From: a virus
DNA: 64,000 nt
Strand: one strand, 5' to 3'
IMG/VR virus record: IMGVR_UViG_3300027763_002462
Span: 1-64,000 of that record
In this document: positions 45,893 to 53,719 of the stretch, in pieces
How the letters are laid out: each line of letters begins with the position of its first letter
Position numbering within the stretch: the stretch's first letter is position 1
Notes under the pieces: model-generated
What the model was told of the DNA's origin: nothing
The model's input: only the letters and a program-made list of their open reading frames with translations
Database searches by the model: none
Program-made: the position numbers and the translations under genes

Positions 45893-47764
45893 TTATTGAT
45901 TTCCTACCCTTGGAATATAATTACTTTTAAATGGTCCGTTTGGTGTGCTAACATTGATAATATATTCTTTTGTTTCCGTACTATTCCATTTTTCAACCAA
46001 CATTTTTGTAATCTCTTCTTTTTGAGATGAACTTAAATTTTCAGCACCTCCTTTAAAATCAACCGTTATGTTGAATGACCCTCCAACTTTAACCTCAGAA
46101 GAACTTTTACTTCCAAATGGCCCACCGTTACTACTAACAACATCTCTAACTTTAGATGAAGCGTTGGTTCCTTCAATTAAACTTGAAATTGGTCTGTTTC
46201 CATCACCAGTGTTTCTAGTTGTTTGAGTTTTAGTTTCACCTAACATTTGGTCGATAAAACTTCTGGCGTTTATATCAATTGCATTTTTATCACCTAACTG
46301 TGAACGTGTTTCTTGTAATGTTTTTATAATATTTGCTTGAGCATCCTTACTTAAACCCTGTAATTGAACTCCAGCTTTAGTTAAATAATTTGATAACGCG
46401 TCTGTTGTTGAAACGTCTTTATTTGCAATATCTTTAAATAATGATTTTACGTCGTCAAAAGAATCGGTAAGTGTATCTCTAACTTTTTGTGGAGAACTAA
46501 AGTTTTTAGATAATGCTCCCGTTAAACTTGAAGATAATTTTCTAATAGCTTCTGAACCAGTTAAGACATCTTTTTGTGTTACCGCTCCCCCTAAAACTGC
46601 AGACTTAATTGCCGAAACATTACCAGCAATATCCGCGCTAATAGTCATTTGAGATTTTGCAATCTCTTCCATTGTTTTAGGACCTTCTTTTTGTTCTTTA
46701 ATTAACTTATCAAATTCGTCTTGAGTAAGTTCAGAAAGTTTTCTTGTTTCTAATTCTCCTTTTTCATTTGTAAGTTTAACTTCATACTGTCCACCTTCAC
46801 CCATTTTAGCAATGTTTGCCAAATATTGTTTGTCTTCTTCACTTCCAAGTTTAAGTCCTGCAGCGTTAATAGATGAAAGTCTTTGGTCTAATTCAGCCGC
46901 GGCTAGTCCCATTTTACTCATCTCTTTAGCACTAACACCAGTTTGTTGCTCCATCTCTCTAAGAGTTAACACACCTTGTGGGTTAATCTTGAAAGTTTTT
47001 GTTTTTTCGTCAAAATAGGTAAATTGTTTTGCAACATCTGCCAAACTATTTTGAAGCCCTGATGGGTCATTGATAGATTGGTTCATTAATTGGAATGGGT
47101 CTGCAAGAGCTCCTGCACTAACGCCTAATCTTTGAAAAGCCGCGGCTACTTCAATAGCACCTTCAGGATTTAATACTTTATCCGCAAGTCTAAACGTTTC
47201 CCCCATATCAAACCTCAACATTGAAGCTTGAGCCGCCATTTTGGTTAAACCTTGAACCCCTCCCTCAAATTGGTAACGATTCATTTGTTCCATGTTACTT
47301 CTAACGTCCGCCATCACTTGTTTGGTGTTTCCACCTATACTACGAACATAGTTAACTGAATCTTCTAATTGTTTACCAACTTGTTCAATTCCAACACCAA
47401 CATTTAAAAATCCATCTGCAATTTCTTTAACACTTCCACCAATTACTTTAGTACTGGCATATAACTTCTGAACATCTTCAGTATTTGCAACAACGTTTCT
47501 TCTTGAGGCTTCTGCAATTTGACCAATAGTTTCACCAACAGCACCTAAATCTCCACCTAATCTAACAACATTAGGAAGAGCATCTGTAAGAGCAACTTTA
47601 ACTTCATTAATTCGTTCTCTACTCTGACCAAACGTATTATTAACTTCACGAGCAACCGAACCAACTCTTTCAAACGCGTCAACAAAATCGGCAGCATTTA
47701 AAGTTGCCGCATTTTTTATTTCATCTGCAATTTGTCCTGGGGTCTTTTGGGTTTCGTCTGCCAT
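45893..47764 (-). CDS. Tail tape-measure-type protein
   Basis: 623 residues (T4 gp29 is 590). Mostly helical and Ala/Gln/Ser-rich with repeated heptad-like segments (FERVGSVAREVNNTFGQSRE, EQVGKQLEDSVNYVRSIGGN). FQRLGVSAGALADPFQLMNQ and ISAKEMSKMG-like segments are typical of tape-measure proteins, which set tail length and fill the tube. No clear membrane segment is visible, although LGGDLGAVGETIGQIAEA is weakly apolar. The C-terminus (GGSFNITVDFKGGAENLSSS) is beta-like. It follows the gp26-like chaperone gene and the 59-residue ORF, with a terminator and a TATTTAT motif between, exactly where tape measures lie in myoviruses. Given the short length, the tail should be about T4-sized. Confidence 0.8.
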   Translation of the reverse strand: MADETQKTPGQIADEIKNAATLNAADFVDAFERVGSVAREVNNTFGQSRERINEVKVALTDALPNVVRLGGDLGAVGETIGQIAEASRRNVVANTEDVQKLYASTKVIGGSVKEIADGFLNVGVGIEQVGKQLEDSVNYVRSIGGNTKQVMADVRSNMEQMNRYQFEGGVQGLTKMAAQASMLRFDMGETFRLADKVLNPEGAIEVAAAFQRLGVSAGALADPFQLMNQSINDPSGLQNSLADVAKQFTYFDEKTKTFKINPQGVLTLREMEQQTGVSAKEMSKMGLAAAELDQRLSSINAAGLKLGSEEDKQYLANIAKMGEGGQYEVKLTNEKGELETRKLSELTQDEFDKLIKEQKEGPKTMEEIAKSQMTISADIAGNVSAIKSAVLGGAVTQKDVLTGSEAIRKLSSSLTGALSKNFSSPQKVRDTLTDSFDDVKSLFKDIANKDVSTTDALSNYLTKAGVQLQGLSKDAQANIIKTLQETRSQLGDKNAIDINARSFIDQMLGETKTQTTRNTGDGNRPISSLIEGTNASSKVRDVVSSNGGPFGSKSSSEVKVGGSFNITVDFKGGAENLSSSQKEEITKMLVEKWNSTETKEYIINVSTPNGPFKSNYIPRVGNQ

Positions 47765-47787
47765 AATTTTATTCTGTTAGATATTAT

Positions 47788-47794
47788 ATAAATA
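47788..47794 (-). promoter_or_regulatory. TATTTAT motif before the tape-measure gene
   Basis: TTGTATTTATATAATAT in coding orientation, 23 bases before the ATG at 47764 and immediately after the terminator hairpin. Confidence 0.5.
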
Positions 47795-47795
47795 C

Positions 47796-47821
47796 AAAAG
47801 GACTGATTTTTCAGTCCTTTT
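47796..47821 (-). terminator. Intrinsic terminator between chaperone genes and tape measure
   Basis: A perfect 11-bp stem (AAAAGGACTGA and its complement) with a 4-base loop and T-rich ends on both strands. The TGA stop of the 59-residue ORF lies within the upstream arm. Confidence 0.82.
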
Positions 47822-47990
47822 TATTGTCTTCAATCCATTTATCTAATAAATACTTTCTCATAAAGAGTGGCATAATTAGAAAATCTTGATACGATATGTT
47901 TAATAGTGTCGATAAATAGTAATACTCATCGAGCTGACTTTTCCTATAATCAGAAGAAAGGACGAAAAAAGTCCACCCCAAAACCGACAT
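47811..47990 (-). CDS. 59-residue ORF overlapping the gp26-like gene; possible chaperone extension
   Basis: A small minus-strand ORF in the +1 frame relative to the gp26-like gene. It opens at an ATG at 47990 (MSVLGWTFFVLSS) inside that gene and runs past its stop to a TGA in the terminator. The part beyond the overlap (LDEYYYLSTLLNISYQDFLI, MPLFMRKYLLDKWIEDNKKD) looks like a genuine helical protein, recalling the second domain of tail-assembly chaperones, which is often made by frameshifting just before the tape-measure gene. A T6 run at the overlap (GAC TTT TTT CGT in the first frame) would allow a +1 slip from UUU to UUC. It may instead be an independently started small protein with a role like T4 gp51. 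Either way the reading frame appears real. Confidence 0.55.
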   Translation of the reverse strand: MSVLGWTFFVLSSDYRKSQLDEYYYLSTLLNISYQDFLIMPLFMRKYLLDKWIEDNKKD

Positions 47991-48693
47991 TAACTGTCAA
48001 TCTATCTCCTGATGGGGTCATTACTACTCTTGTCATATCCAATCTTGGCTCATTCTCACTCATAAAGTTTCTTATGAATTTTGAATCAGCAATTGGCATC
48101 TGCTCTATAAATTTGGCGATTTCGCCTTTATCGGTTGAACCGTTTGCTTCAACAATTTCTTTTTGAAGTCTTAATGTAATCTTTGGGGCCACTCTACCTA
48201 CAGGGTATGAATCAGCAATTCTTTGGTTTTCTAAAATTTCACCATAAGTCATTGGTTTTAACTTAACCGTTGTTTGTGATTTTGGTAAAGTTGTAATAAA
48301 CGTACCATCTTCATTTGGTGTTTGTCCTTGTAAAATTGATAATTGTTCTAATGATACAGTTGTCTTAAATGATTTTCTTGTTGTTGGGTCAGTTAATGTA
48401 ACTTCCATTTCAGGACCAAACGCCGTGTTTCTTAAAAAGATTAAGATAGCTTCAACATCACCTTCTAACATCTCCTCAACTCGTAAGTCTGGTTCGTAAA
48501 TTTTAGTTCTTAAAAGATTTGGTGTCATATCTTCACCACCAGCCATTAGTAAGTTTTCATCATTGGCAGTTAAATAACCGACTTTGACTGATTTCTTTTT
48601 GTTTTTGTAGAATATACCTTGAGATGGTAATGGCACCACGTCATGAGGAAGGGAGAAATTTGCCTGTCCGTATTCTTTTGATTGATTATCCAT
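47950..48693 (-). CDS. gp26-like baseplate hub assembly / tail chaperone protein
   Basis: 247 residues. KVGYLTANDENLLMAGGEDM near residue 38-57 resembles the E-E-K-x-L-L-x-A segment near the front of T4-type base plate protein gp26 (T4 gp26 208 residues). The rest is mixed alpha/beta (EEMLEGDVEAILIFLRNTAF, KLKPMTYGEILENQRIADSY) with a C-terminus GFGVDFFRPFF. In T4-like phages this protein helps assemble the baseplate hub; by position before the tape measure it may also act as a tail chaperone. Its 3' end overlaps the 59-residue ORF. The start codon lies only a few bases after the T-run of a terminator-like hairpin, a possible control point. Confidence 0.68.
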   Translation of the reverse strand: MDNQSKEYGQANFSLPHDVVPLPSQGIFYKNKKKSVKVGYLTANDENLLMAGGEDMTPNLLRTKIYEPDLRVEEMLEGDVEAILIFLRNTAFGPEMEVTLTDPTTRKSFKTTVSLEQLSILQGQTPNEDGTFITTLPKSQTTVKLKPMTYGEILENQRIADSYPVGRVAPKITLRLQKEIVEANGSTDKGEIAKFIEQMPIADSKFIRNFMSENEPRLDMTRVVMTPSGDRLTVNVGFGVDFFRPFF

Positions 48694-48701
48694 ATAAAAA
48701 A

Positions 48702-48733
48702 TTAACCGTAAAGTTTATGTGCTTTACGGTTAA
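48702..48733 (-). terminator. Intrinsic terminator-like hairpin abutting the gp26-like start
   Basis: A perfect 12-bp stem (TTAACCGTAAAG and its complement) with an 8-base loop. On the minus strand TTTTTT follows, then ATATGG, so the T-run lies 2 bases before the ATG at 48693. A TATTTAT motif lies upstream of the hairpin, so transcripts from it would pass through the hairpin. Confidence 0.82.
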
Positions 48734-48755
48734 ATATAATAGTTCTAAATTTTTT

Positions 48756-48762
48756 ATAAATA
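48756..48762 (-). promoter_or_regulatory. TATTTAT motif between tail tube and gp26-like genes
   Basis: ACTATTTATAAAAAATT in coding orientation, 3 bases after the tail-tube stop and 62 bases before the ATG at 48693, with the hairpin 48702-48733 in between. Confidence 0.5.
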
Positions 48763-48765
48763 GTA

Positions 48766-49254
48766 TTAGTAAACTAACACACATCTATCCATTCTTAAAG
48801 TTGCTGCGATTGTCGCTAAAGCATCTGTATTGTAGGCCAATGCGTTGAAGTTAACATCTGTCAAGAATGTTCCATAAAGAATCCATTTCTCAACAACAAC
48901 TCCTGTTGGGTCCAACATCTCAAGGTCAATATCTTTCTTATAACCTGCAGCGTATCCCATACGGCCTGTTACTGATTCCGCATGTAAACGTACCCACTCC
49001 ATAAGAGCTTGTGACGCAGATGGGCCAATTGGGTCTCTAAAGACTACGTTAATTGTTTGCCAGTTGAATCTACCTGCAACATAAGTTGAGGTGTTCAAAA
49101 ACGGAATTTCCGTTGCTGCGATTGTGATATGCGGTCTAGATGCAGATTCTACAAACCACTCATTAATTCCTAAACTCGATGGAAACCTTAAAATGAATCG
49201 GTTTTGACGTTTCGGTTCATAAGGAATCGGCATTTTCATCAGTAAATCAGCCAT
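48766..49254 (-). CDS. Tail tube protein, T4 gp19-like
   Basis: 162 residues (T4 gp19 163). KRQNRFILRFPSSLGINEWF, VESASRPHITIAATEIPFLN, NVVFRDPIGPSASQALMEWV with RLHAESVTGRMGYAAGYKKD, and GTFLTDVNFNALAYNTD match gp19-type tube subunits: the N-terminal beta strand, the central helix and the final beta hairpin are all recognisable. Hexamers stack to form the inner tube through which DNA passes. A TATTTAT motif lies 32 bases before the ATG and a terminator-like hairpin follows the gene, so the tube may be made from its own short message, as expected for an abundant protein. Confidence 0.92.
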   Translation of the reverse strand: MADLLMKMPIPYEPKRQNRFILRFPSSLGINEWFVESASRPHITIAATEIPFLNTSTYVAGRFNWQTINVVFRDPIGPSASQALMEWVRLHAESVTGRMGYAAGYKKDIDLEMLDPTGVVVEKWILYGTFLTDVNFNALAYNTDALATIAATLRMDRCVLVY

Positions 49255-49286
49255 ATTATTTAAATTTTGTTTCTATGTTTATAACG

Positions 49287-49293
49287 ATAAATA
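49287..49293 (-). promoter_or_regulatory. TATTTAT motif before the tail tube gene
   Basis: GATATATTTATCGTTATA in coding orientation, 32 bases before the ATG at 49254. Confidence 0.5.
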
Positions 49294-49349
49294 TATCCTG
49301 TTTCAAAAATTTTTCTATTTACTTAAATTTTTAAAAATTGTATTCTTAA

Positions 49350-50177
49350 CTAGACTTCTTTTTTAATGCCTCCAGTTGTAGAATATGTTCTTACTATATT
49401 ATCTGGTTTATCTTTAAAATGTTTTTTCATTACTTCTATATTCTTTGGGTCATCGTCTGAAAAGCCTATAGATGGTTCTTTAGGAATAAAGTTATTATTA
49501 ACATCATTCTTTAAAAAAGCCTTTTTGTTTAATACTGCAGCCATTCCTTTAATATAACTTACAAAATCATCCATTGCACGGACCTTCGCCTCTTCAGGAT
49601 TTTGGGCTCCTTTTTCATCACCAAAAGAAACGGGGTGGTACTTATTAAGTTCTAAATATGACTTGATTAGTTCATCATCACTCATTTCATCCTCATCAGT
49701 AAACGACCTATATTTTTTAAGATTTTTAAGAAGTTCTTCTTTATTTATCCCATTATAATCATTTATGATGTAGTTATAAACGGCTTGCTTTAAAGTATTT
49801 GGATTATGTCCTCTTGCAGTAATAATTGAAAATATTGAACCATTATTAATTGCTTCTCTAAAATCATCAAATGCTGGTCCTTCTTTGGCTCTCATTGAGT
49901 CGATTAAAAAATCTTTGTCTCCCTCAGTTCTAAAGTTTCTAAATGGGTCGTTAGCAAAACCAACAATTTTCTCACCTTTATATTCAAAAGGTTCCTTACC
50001 TAAATGGTGTCTATGTTCCGCAAAGTCATCAGTTGACATACCTACTTCATCACCGTCTTCTGTTTTAACAATGATTTTTGTTGGCATGTGTACAATATTA
50101 TCGTCCCAATCAAATGCATAATATTTCATGTCTGGTGAACCCTTATCCTTAAACCCCTCTATTAATTTTTCTCTCAT
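49350..50177 (-). CDS. HAD-superfamily phosphatase-like protein
   Basis: 275 residues. YYAFDWDDNIV gives the HAD motif I with Asp23 as nucleophile and Asp25 as acid/base. SIITARGHN near residue 117 is motif II with its Thr; KYHPVSFGDEKGAQNPEEAK supplies the motif III Lys; PSIGFSDDDPKNIEVMKKHF is motif IV with D-D-x-x-N-type residues. The fold is thus complete, probably a phosphohydrolase acting on a nucleotide, a sugar phosphate or a DNA/RNA end. The ATG at 50177 puts 16 residues before MKYYAF; an internal Met at residue 17 (50129) is an alternative start close to motif I. It sits between sheath and tube genes, after a G/C hairpin and with no TATTTAT motif of its own, so it depends on read-through from the sheath gene. 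Substrate unknown. Confidence 0.78.
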   Translation of the reverse strand: MREKLIEGFKDKGSPDMKYYAFDWDDNIVHMPTKIIVKTEDGDEVGMSTDDFAEHRHHLGKEPFEYKGEKIVGFANDPFRNFRTEGDKDFLIDSMRAKEGPAFDDFREAINNGSIFSIITARGHNPNTLKQAVYNYIINDYNGINKEELLKNLKKYRSFTDEDEMSDDELIKSYLELNKYHPVSFGDEKGAQNPEEAKVRAMDDFVSYIKGMAAVLNKKAFLKNDVNNNFIPKEPSIGFSDDDPKNIEVMKKHFKDKPDNIVRTYSTTGGIKKEV

Positions 50178-50186
50178 TTGGCTAAA

Positions 50187-50206
50187 GGGGGGATTTAACT
50201 CCCCCC
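50187..50206 (-). terminator. G6/C6 hairpin after the sheath gene, probable attenuator
   Basis: GGGGGGA (minus strand) pairs with TCCCCCC around a 6-base loop, followed only by TTT. It lies 10 bases after the sheath stop and 9 bases before the HAD ATG. The weak T-run suggests partial termination or 3'-end protection of the sheath message. Confidence 0.6.
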
Positions 50207-50216
50207 ATAATTTTTA

Positions 50217-53200
50217 TTAGATATTTTCAAACGAAGCTCCTGTTGGAGTGATGAAGAATTCAATGTCGATGAATTCTAACGCCTTCGTAGGTTTTAAGTA
50301 GATTTTACCTGTTAAAGTGTTTCTATCTAAGTCTTCAGGTGTTGAAGAAACTGTTACACGGAAATCGTATAAACCTCTGTCTCTTCTGATTGAATCTAAA
50401 ATAGGGTTAACACTATCCAAGAATTGTTGTCTAACGATTTGGTCGTTTTGTTCGAACAATAATCTTACCGCTACCGCTGAAATTAATTTACGAGCTTGTA
50501 ATAACAATCTTCTTACGTTCAATCTGTTCAATGCTGAATCAGCTACTTGTAATGTTTTGTTACCCCAAATTACTGTACCAACGTCTGCGAATGTTGCGAT
50601 TGGGTTGATTCTACCTTGATAAAGAGTATCTCTATCTTCTTGAGTCAACTTAACTCTCGCCTTGATTGAATTTACAAGACCTCTTGTGTAACCCGCTGAT
50701 GCGAACCAAGGGAATGCAATGTTATCTGTCAATGCTAAGTTTCTTACAACCTCACCTGTTGGAGGTAAGTAGATTTGTGTATTATTAACAGTATCTCTTA
50801 CTAAAATCCATGGGTAGTAAGTTGCTGTATAGTTTGAGTCAATTCCTGTATTATCTAAGTTGTCAACTGCCTCTTGTGGATAAATAACATCTAAAGAGTT
50901 AGTTCCGTCTGGAGTGTACATTAAGTAGTCAGGAGTTGTTGCGATATAAACAGAGTCAGCTCTTGCGTATTGAACCATTTGAATTGCTTCCTCAACAAGA
51001 TTTGAGTTATTAACATAATCAATACTTGAAGTTGCAAATATGTTAATGTTTGTAGCTTCAGGGTTAGCGAATGTTAATATACCAAGTAAGTAAGCGTAGT
51101 AGTCGGTGTTTGCAAAATCTTGAGTATTGTTTTGTATAACAATTCTCTTGAATAAACCGTCACCTGTTGCTGTTGGGTATCTTGTAGAAGACGAAGCTCC
51201 TGCTAAGTAACCTGTCGCTCCTAATTGGAATCTATCTTGGTTAGTTCTATATTCTCTATAAACATCCCATCCGTCAAATCCACCCGCAAAACATATTGTA
51301 TATTTTCTTGAGTATATAAAGTAGTAAGGGTTTTCTTGAGTTTCAGGGTCAAATCTGAAATCAGCGACTCCACACTCGAAAGCAGTTTCACCACTTGTTT
51401 GGAATGAGTTAGCTATTGTAACTACAGTCGCTCCTGAGTCCATGTGGAATCCTTTACTTAAGTAGTTCCAAGGTTCACCTGCTACAGGTAACGCTGAACT
51501 AACCCAGTTAGGAGGATTTTGTCTACCTTTAAATTGTAAGAATGCATCGTCAATACCAAATTGAGAAGAGAAACCTAAGTAAGCTCTTCTAACAATATCA
51601 CCTGCAGATTCAGTTGCGTTTGTTGTTGAACCAAATGGAGGGTTGAATACAACCTCACCTGGATAATAATATTTAGTTTTGAATTTAGGTACTGGTGAAA
51701 TGTTAGCCGTTGATTCATATTCTCTTTGAGTGTACCCGTAGAATCCACAAGGGATTGCATCTATTGGAGCCTCATCAGCTAATTCAATCATTATATATCT
51801 TGAAATTAAAGCAAATTCACCGTTAGATGAACCAATTTTCTTAGCAACAAAGTTGTTTGAAGCTGGGTCCATATTACAATTTGTGAATTTCTCAATTACA
51901 ACAGGATTAGCGTCTGTATCAAAGAAGTTTCTAACTAATACGTCAAATGTCATATTGTTAAATGATAAGTTTGCAATTGAAACTTTAACTTCTGTGTTAG
52001 CTGCGTCACCATCAGAAATTGAAATGAATTTAAATAATCTATAAACTTTATTACCTCTTAACTCAGATACTAAGAACGGAGTTTCAGGTGATTGATATTT
52101 TTCAACTTTATAAGCGATTGATTGTGTATTTTCGCTTCTTGCATCTTCTAACGCAACTAACTCAGGATTAATACCTTTAATATAACCTTGGTTATATGCA
52201 TAGTTTAAAGAACCTGGATAAATTTCTTCAACATATAATGGAACCTCATTTCTTGATTTTCCAAAATTATCAACACCTAACACTTTAGTTATAAACTTAG
52301 GAGACGCCGCAGATAATGAAGTTTCAAAAGAGAAAGTATCAGAATCTTTAGTAATACCTGAAAGTAAGAATCCTTCATATGGTGAATTTGTAATACCTGA
52401 ATATTGTCCTGTTGCAACTAAATTAACATCAGTTAATCCACTTACTTCGTATATAGGACCGTGTTGACCAAGGTCTGCGTTGTTTGAATATAATGAAATA
52501 CCTCTTGAACGTAAAGTTGCTACAACCATGTTGTTATATTCACTATAAGCAGTACCTGAGAAGTTGAATACATCTCCTTCAATAGTTCCTGTATAAGTTG
52601 CTCCACCGTCAGTTGTTGTTAAAGACGTTACAGTATAATAGAATGAATAACCTGCGTAGTCGTTATTAATATTAGCGTCATTATCAAACGTTGCATAATA
52701 CCAAGGGTCGTTTAAATCTGCACTTAAATCATTAGTATCAAGATTGTTTGAACTTGACCCAAACACATTTAATTGTTTTGAGTATTGACTAACTAATCCC
52801 CAATAAGTTGTTGATGGTACCGCTCCGTAGAATGCAACAGTTGTTGCGGAATACGATGGGTTATCGATTATAAATCCTAAATTAGAATTAAAATCATCTT
52901 GATATGTAGATGTACTACCATCAGATAATCTATATTGTATATTTAGGTTATTTTGAATGTCTGTAGGTAATCCACTTAACATAGTAACAGTACTACCCGA
53001 ACTAGCTCCTGTAAATACAGAAGTAAATGCGGTTCCTCCTGTTGGAGGTATTATACCTATAGTTAATGGGTCGACATTGGCAGTAACTCTAATACTCCAA
53101 GAAGGACCCGCGTCGTATCCCGACAAACCTAATACTCTTGTAACAAACAATTGGTTAGACTGTTGTAAGTATGACTTGGCAATGTATGCCGCTTCATATT

Positions 53201-53429
53201 TTGGGATTTGTGTGTTTACAAATTTTACTGGTTCCGTTCCGCCAAAATAAGCTTGGAACTCGTCGTAGTTAGTTATAAAAACAGGTTCGAATGCAGGGCC
53301 CTTTATTGTTTCCCCTACTAAACCTAAGGTAGTAACACCGACACTCTGTGCTACGAACGAAAGGTCCGTTTCAGATGTGTATACTCCAGGTGATACAAAA
53401 ACTTTTTGATTTGCTTGTGCTGTTGCCAT
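50217..53429 (-). CDS. Tail sheath protein, T4 gp18-like, enlarged
   Basis: 1070 residues against 659 in T4 gp18. The N-terminus VFVSPGVYTSETDLSFVAQS with VGVTTLGLVGETIKGPAFEP is a clear sheath signature. The C-terminal domain (TRGLVNSIKARVKLTQEDRD, GTVIWGNKTLQVADSALNRL, NVRRLLLQARKLISAVAVRL) with TLTGKIYLKPTKALEFIDIE is the conserved handshake/attachment region. The extra 400 residues lie in the middle (about 130-650) and are beta-rich, probably additional surface domains on the sheath. The protein forms the contractile outer tube that drives the tail through the host envelope. A TATTTAT motif lies 36 bases before the ATG; the divergent ribbon-helix-helix gene begins 122 bases away. Confidence 0.92.
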   Translation of the reverse strand: MATAQANQKVFVSPGVYTSETDLSFVAQSVGVTTLGLVGETIKGPAFEPVFITNYDEFQAYFGGTEPVKFVNTQIPKYEAAYIAKSYLQQSNQLFVTRVLGLSGYDAGPSWSIRVTANVDPLTIGIIPPTGGTAFTSVFTGASSGSTVTMLSGLPTDIQNNLNIQYRLSDGSTSTYQDDFNSNLGFIIDNPSYSATTVAFYGAVPSTTYWGLVSQYSKQLNVFGSSSNNLDTNDLSADLNDPWYYATFDNDANINNDYAGYSFYYTVTSLTTTDGGATYTGTIEGDVFNFSGTAYSEYNNMVVATLRSRGISLYSNNADLGQHGPIYEVSGLTDVNLVATGQYSGITNSPYEGFLLSGITKDSDTFSFETSLSAASPKFITKVLGVDNFGKSRNEVPLYVEEIYPGSLNYAYNQGYIKGINPELVALEDARSENTQSIAYKVEKYQSPETPFLVSELRGNKVYRLFKFISISDGDAANTEVKVSIANLSFNNMTFDVLVRNFFDTDANPVVIEKFTNCNMDPASNNFVAKKIGSSNGEFALISRYIMIELADEAPIDAIPCGFYGYTQREYESTANISPVPKFKTKYYYPGEVVFNPPFGSTTNATESAGDIVRRAYLGFSSQFGIDDAFLQFKGRQNPPNWVSSALPVAGEPWNYLSKGFHMDSGATVVTIANSFQTSGETAFECGVADFRFDPETQENPYYFIYSRKYTICFAGGFDGWDVYREYRTNQDRFQLGATGYLAGASSSTRYPTATGDGLFKRIVIQNNTQDFANTDYYAYLLGILTFANPEATNINIFATSSIDYVNNSNLVEEAIQMVQYARADSVYIATTPDYLMYTPDGTNSLDVIYPQEAVDNLDNTGIDSNYTATYYPWILVRDTVNNTQIYLPPTGEVVRNLALTDNIAFPWFASAGYTRGLVNSIKARVKLTQEDRDTLYQGRINPIATFADVGTVIWGNKTLQVADSALNRLNVRRLLLQARKLISAVAVRLLFEQNDQIVRQQFLDSVNPILDSIRRDRGLYDFRVTVSSTPEDLDRNTLTGKIYLKPTKALEFIDIEFFITPTGASFENI

Positions 53430-53465
53430 TATTTAATTTAATTCTATTGCAGATTTATTTTAATG

Positions 53466-53472
53466 ATAAATA
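53466..53472 (-). promoter_or_regulatory. TATTTAT motif before the tail sheath gene
   Basis: GAATATTTATCATTAAAA in coding orientation, 36 bases before the ATG at 53429, within the short divergent region shared with the plus-strand ribbon-helix-helix gene. Confidence 0.5.
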
Positions 53473-53532
53473 TTCGTTACTACTACAAAAAACTTGACTT
53501 TTGAATATGTATTTGTAAACGGTATGAATAAA

Positions 53533-53550
53533 TTCTGCCTTTTTTCTGCC
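53533..53550. repeat. Tandem TTCTGCC pair before the RHH gene, possible operator
   Basis: TTCTGCC at 53533-53539 and again at 53544-53550, an 11-base period (about one helical turn), ending 1 base before the ATG of a predicted ribbon-helix-helix protein. Such proteins commonly bind tandem half-sites. Confidence 0.4.
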
Positions 53551-53551
53551 T

Positions 53552-53719
53552 ATGAAAACTAAGAAGGAAATAAAGAACATTAAAATAGACCCTGAAGTAC
53601 ACGAGATATTAAAAAAGTACTGTGAGAATCGTGGAATGAAGATTTATAAATTTTTAGAAAATTTGATACTTGAGAAGTGTAAAGAAAAAAAAGATATCTA
53701 CGGAGAAAAATTAAACTAA
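53552..53719 (+). CDS. 55-residue ribbon-helix-helix DNA-binding protein
   Basis: The ORF starts MKTKKEIKNIKIDPEVHEIL and continues KKYCENRGMKIYKFLENLIL to a TAA at 53719. A short basic strand (KKEIKNIKIDPEV) followed by two helices with a turn (KKYCENRGMKIYKFLENLI) is the ribbon-helix-helix (Arc/MetJ/CopG) layout; K-I-D-P-E-V-H is a common strand/helix border. Such proteins dimerise and repress promoters. It is on the plus strand inside a minus-strand block, divergent from the sheath gene and overlapping the end of the 346-residue gene by 9 bases. TTGACT at about 53493 is a possible -35 element, so the gene may be expressed earlier than its neighbours. Possible role: transcriptional repressor of late tail genes or of itself. 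Confidence 0.7.
   Translation: MKTKKEIKNIKIDPEVHEILKKYCENRGMKIYKFLENLILEKCKEKKDIYGEKLN

Noticed and set aside
47906-48166. An 86-codon plus-strand ORF
   Set aside because: It is antisense to the gp26-like gene and the 59-residue ORF, without its own signals or recognisable protein character.
49322-49337. AATTTTTAAAAATT palindrome downstream of the HAD gene
   Set aside because: Pure A/T dyads are expected by chance in such AT-rich gaps.
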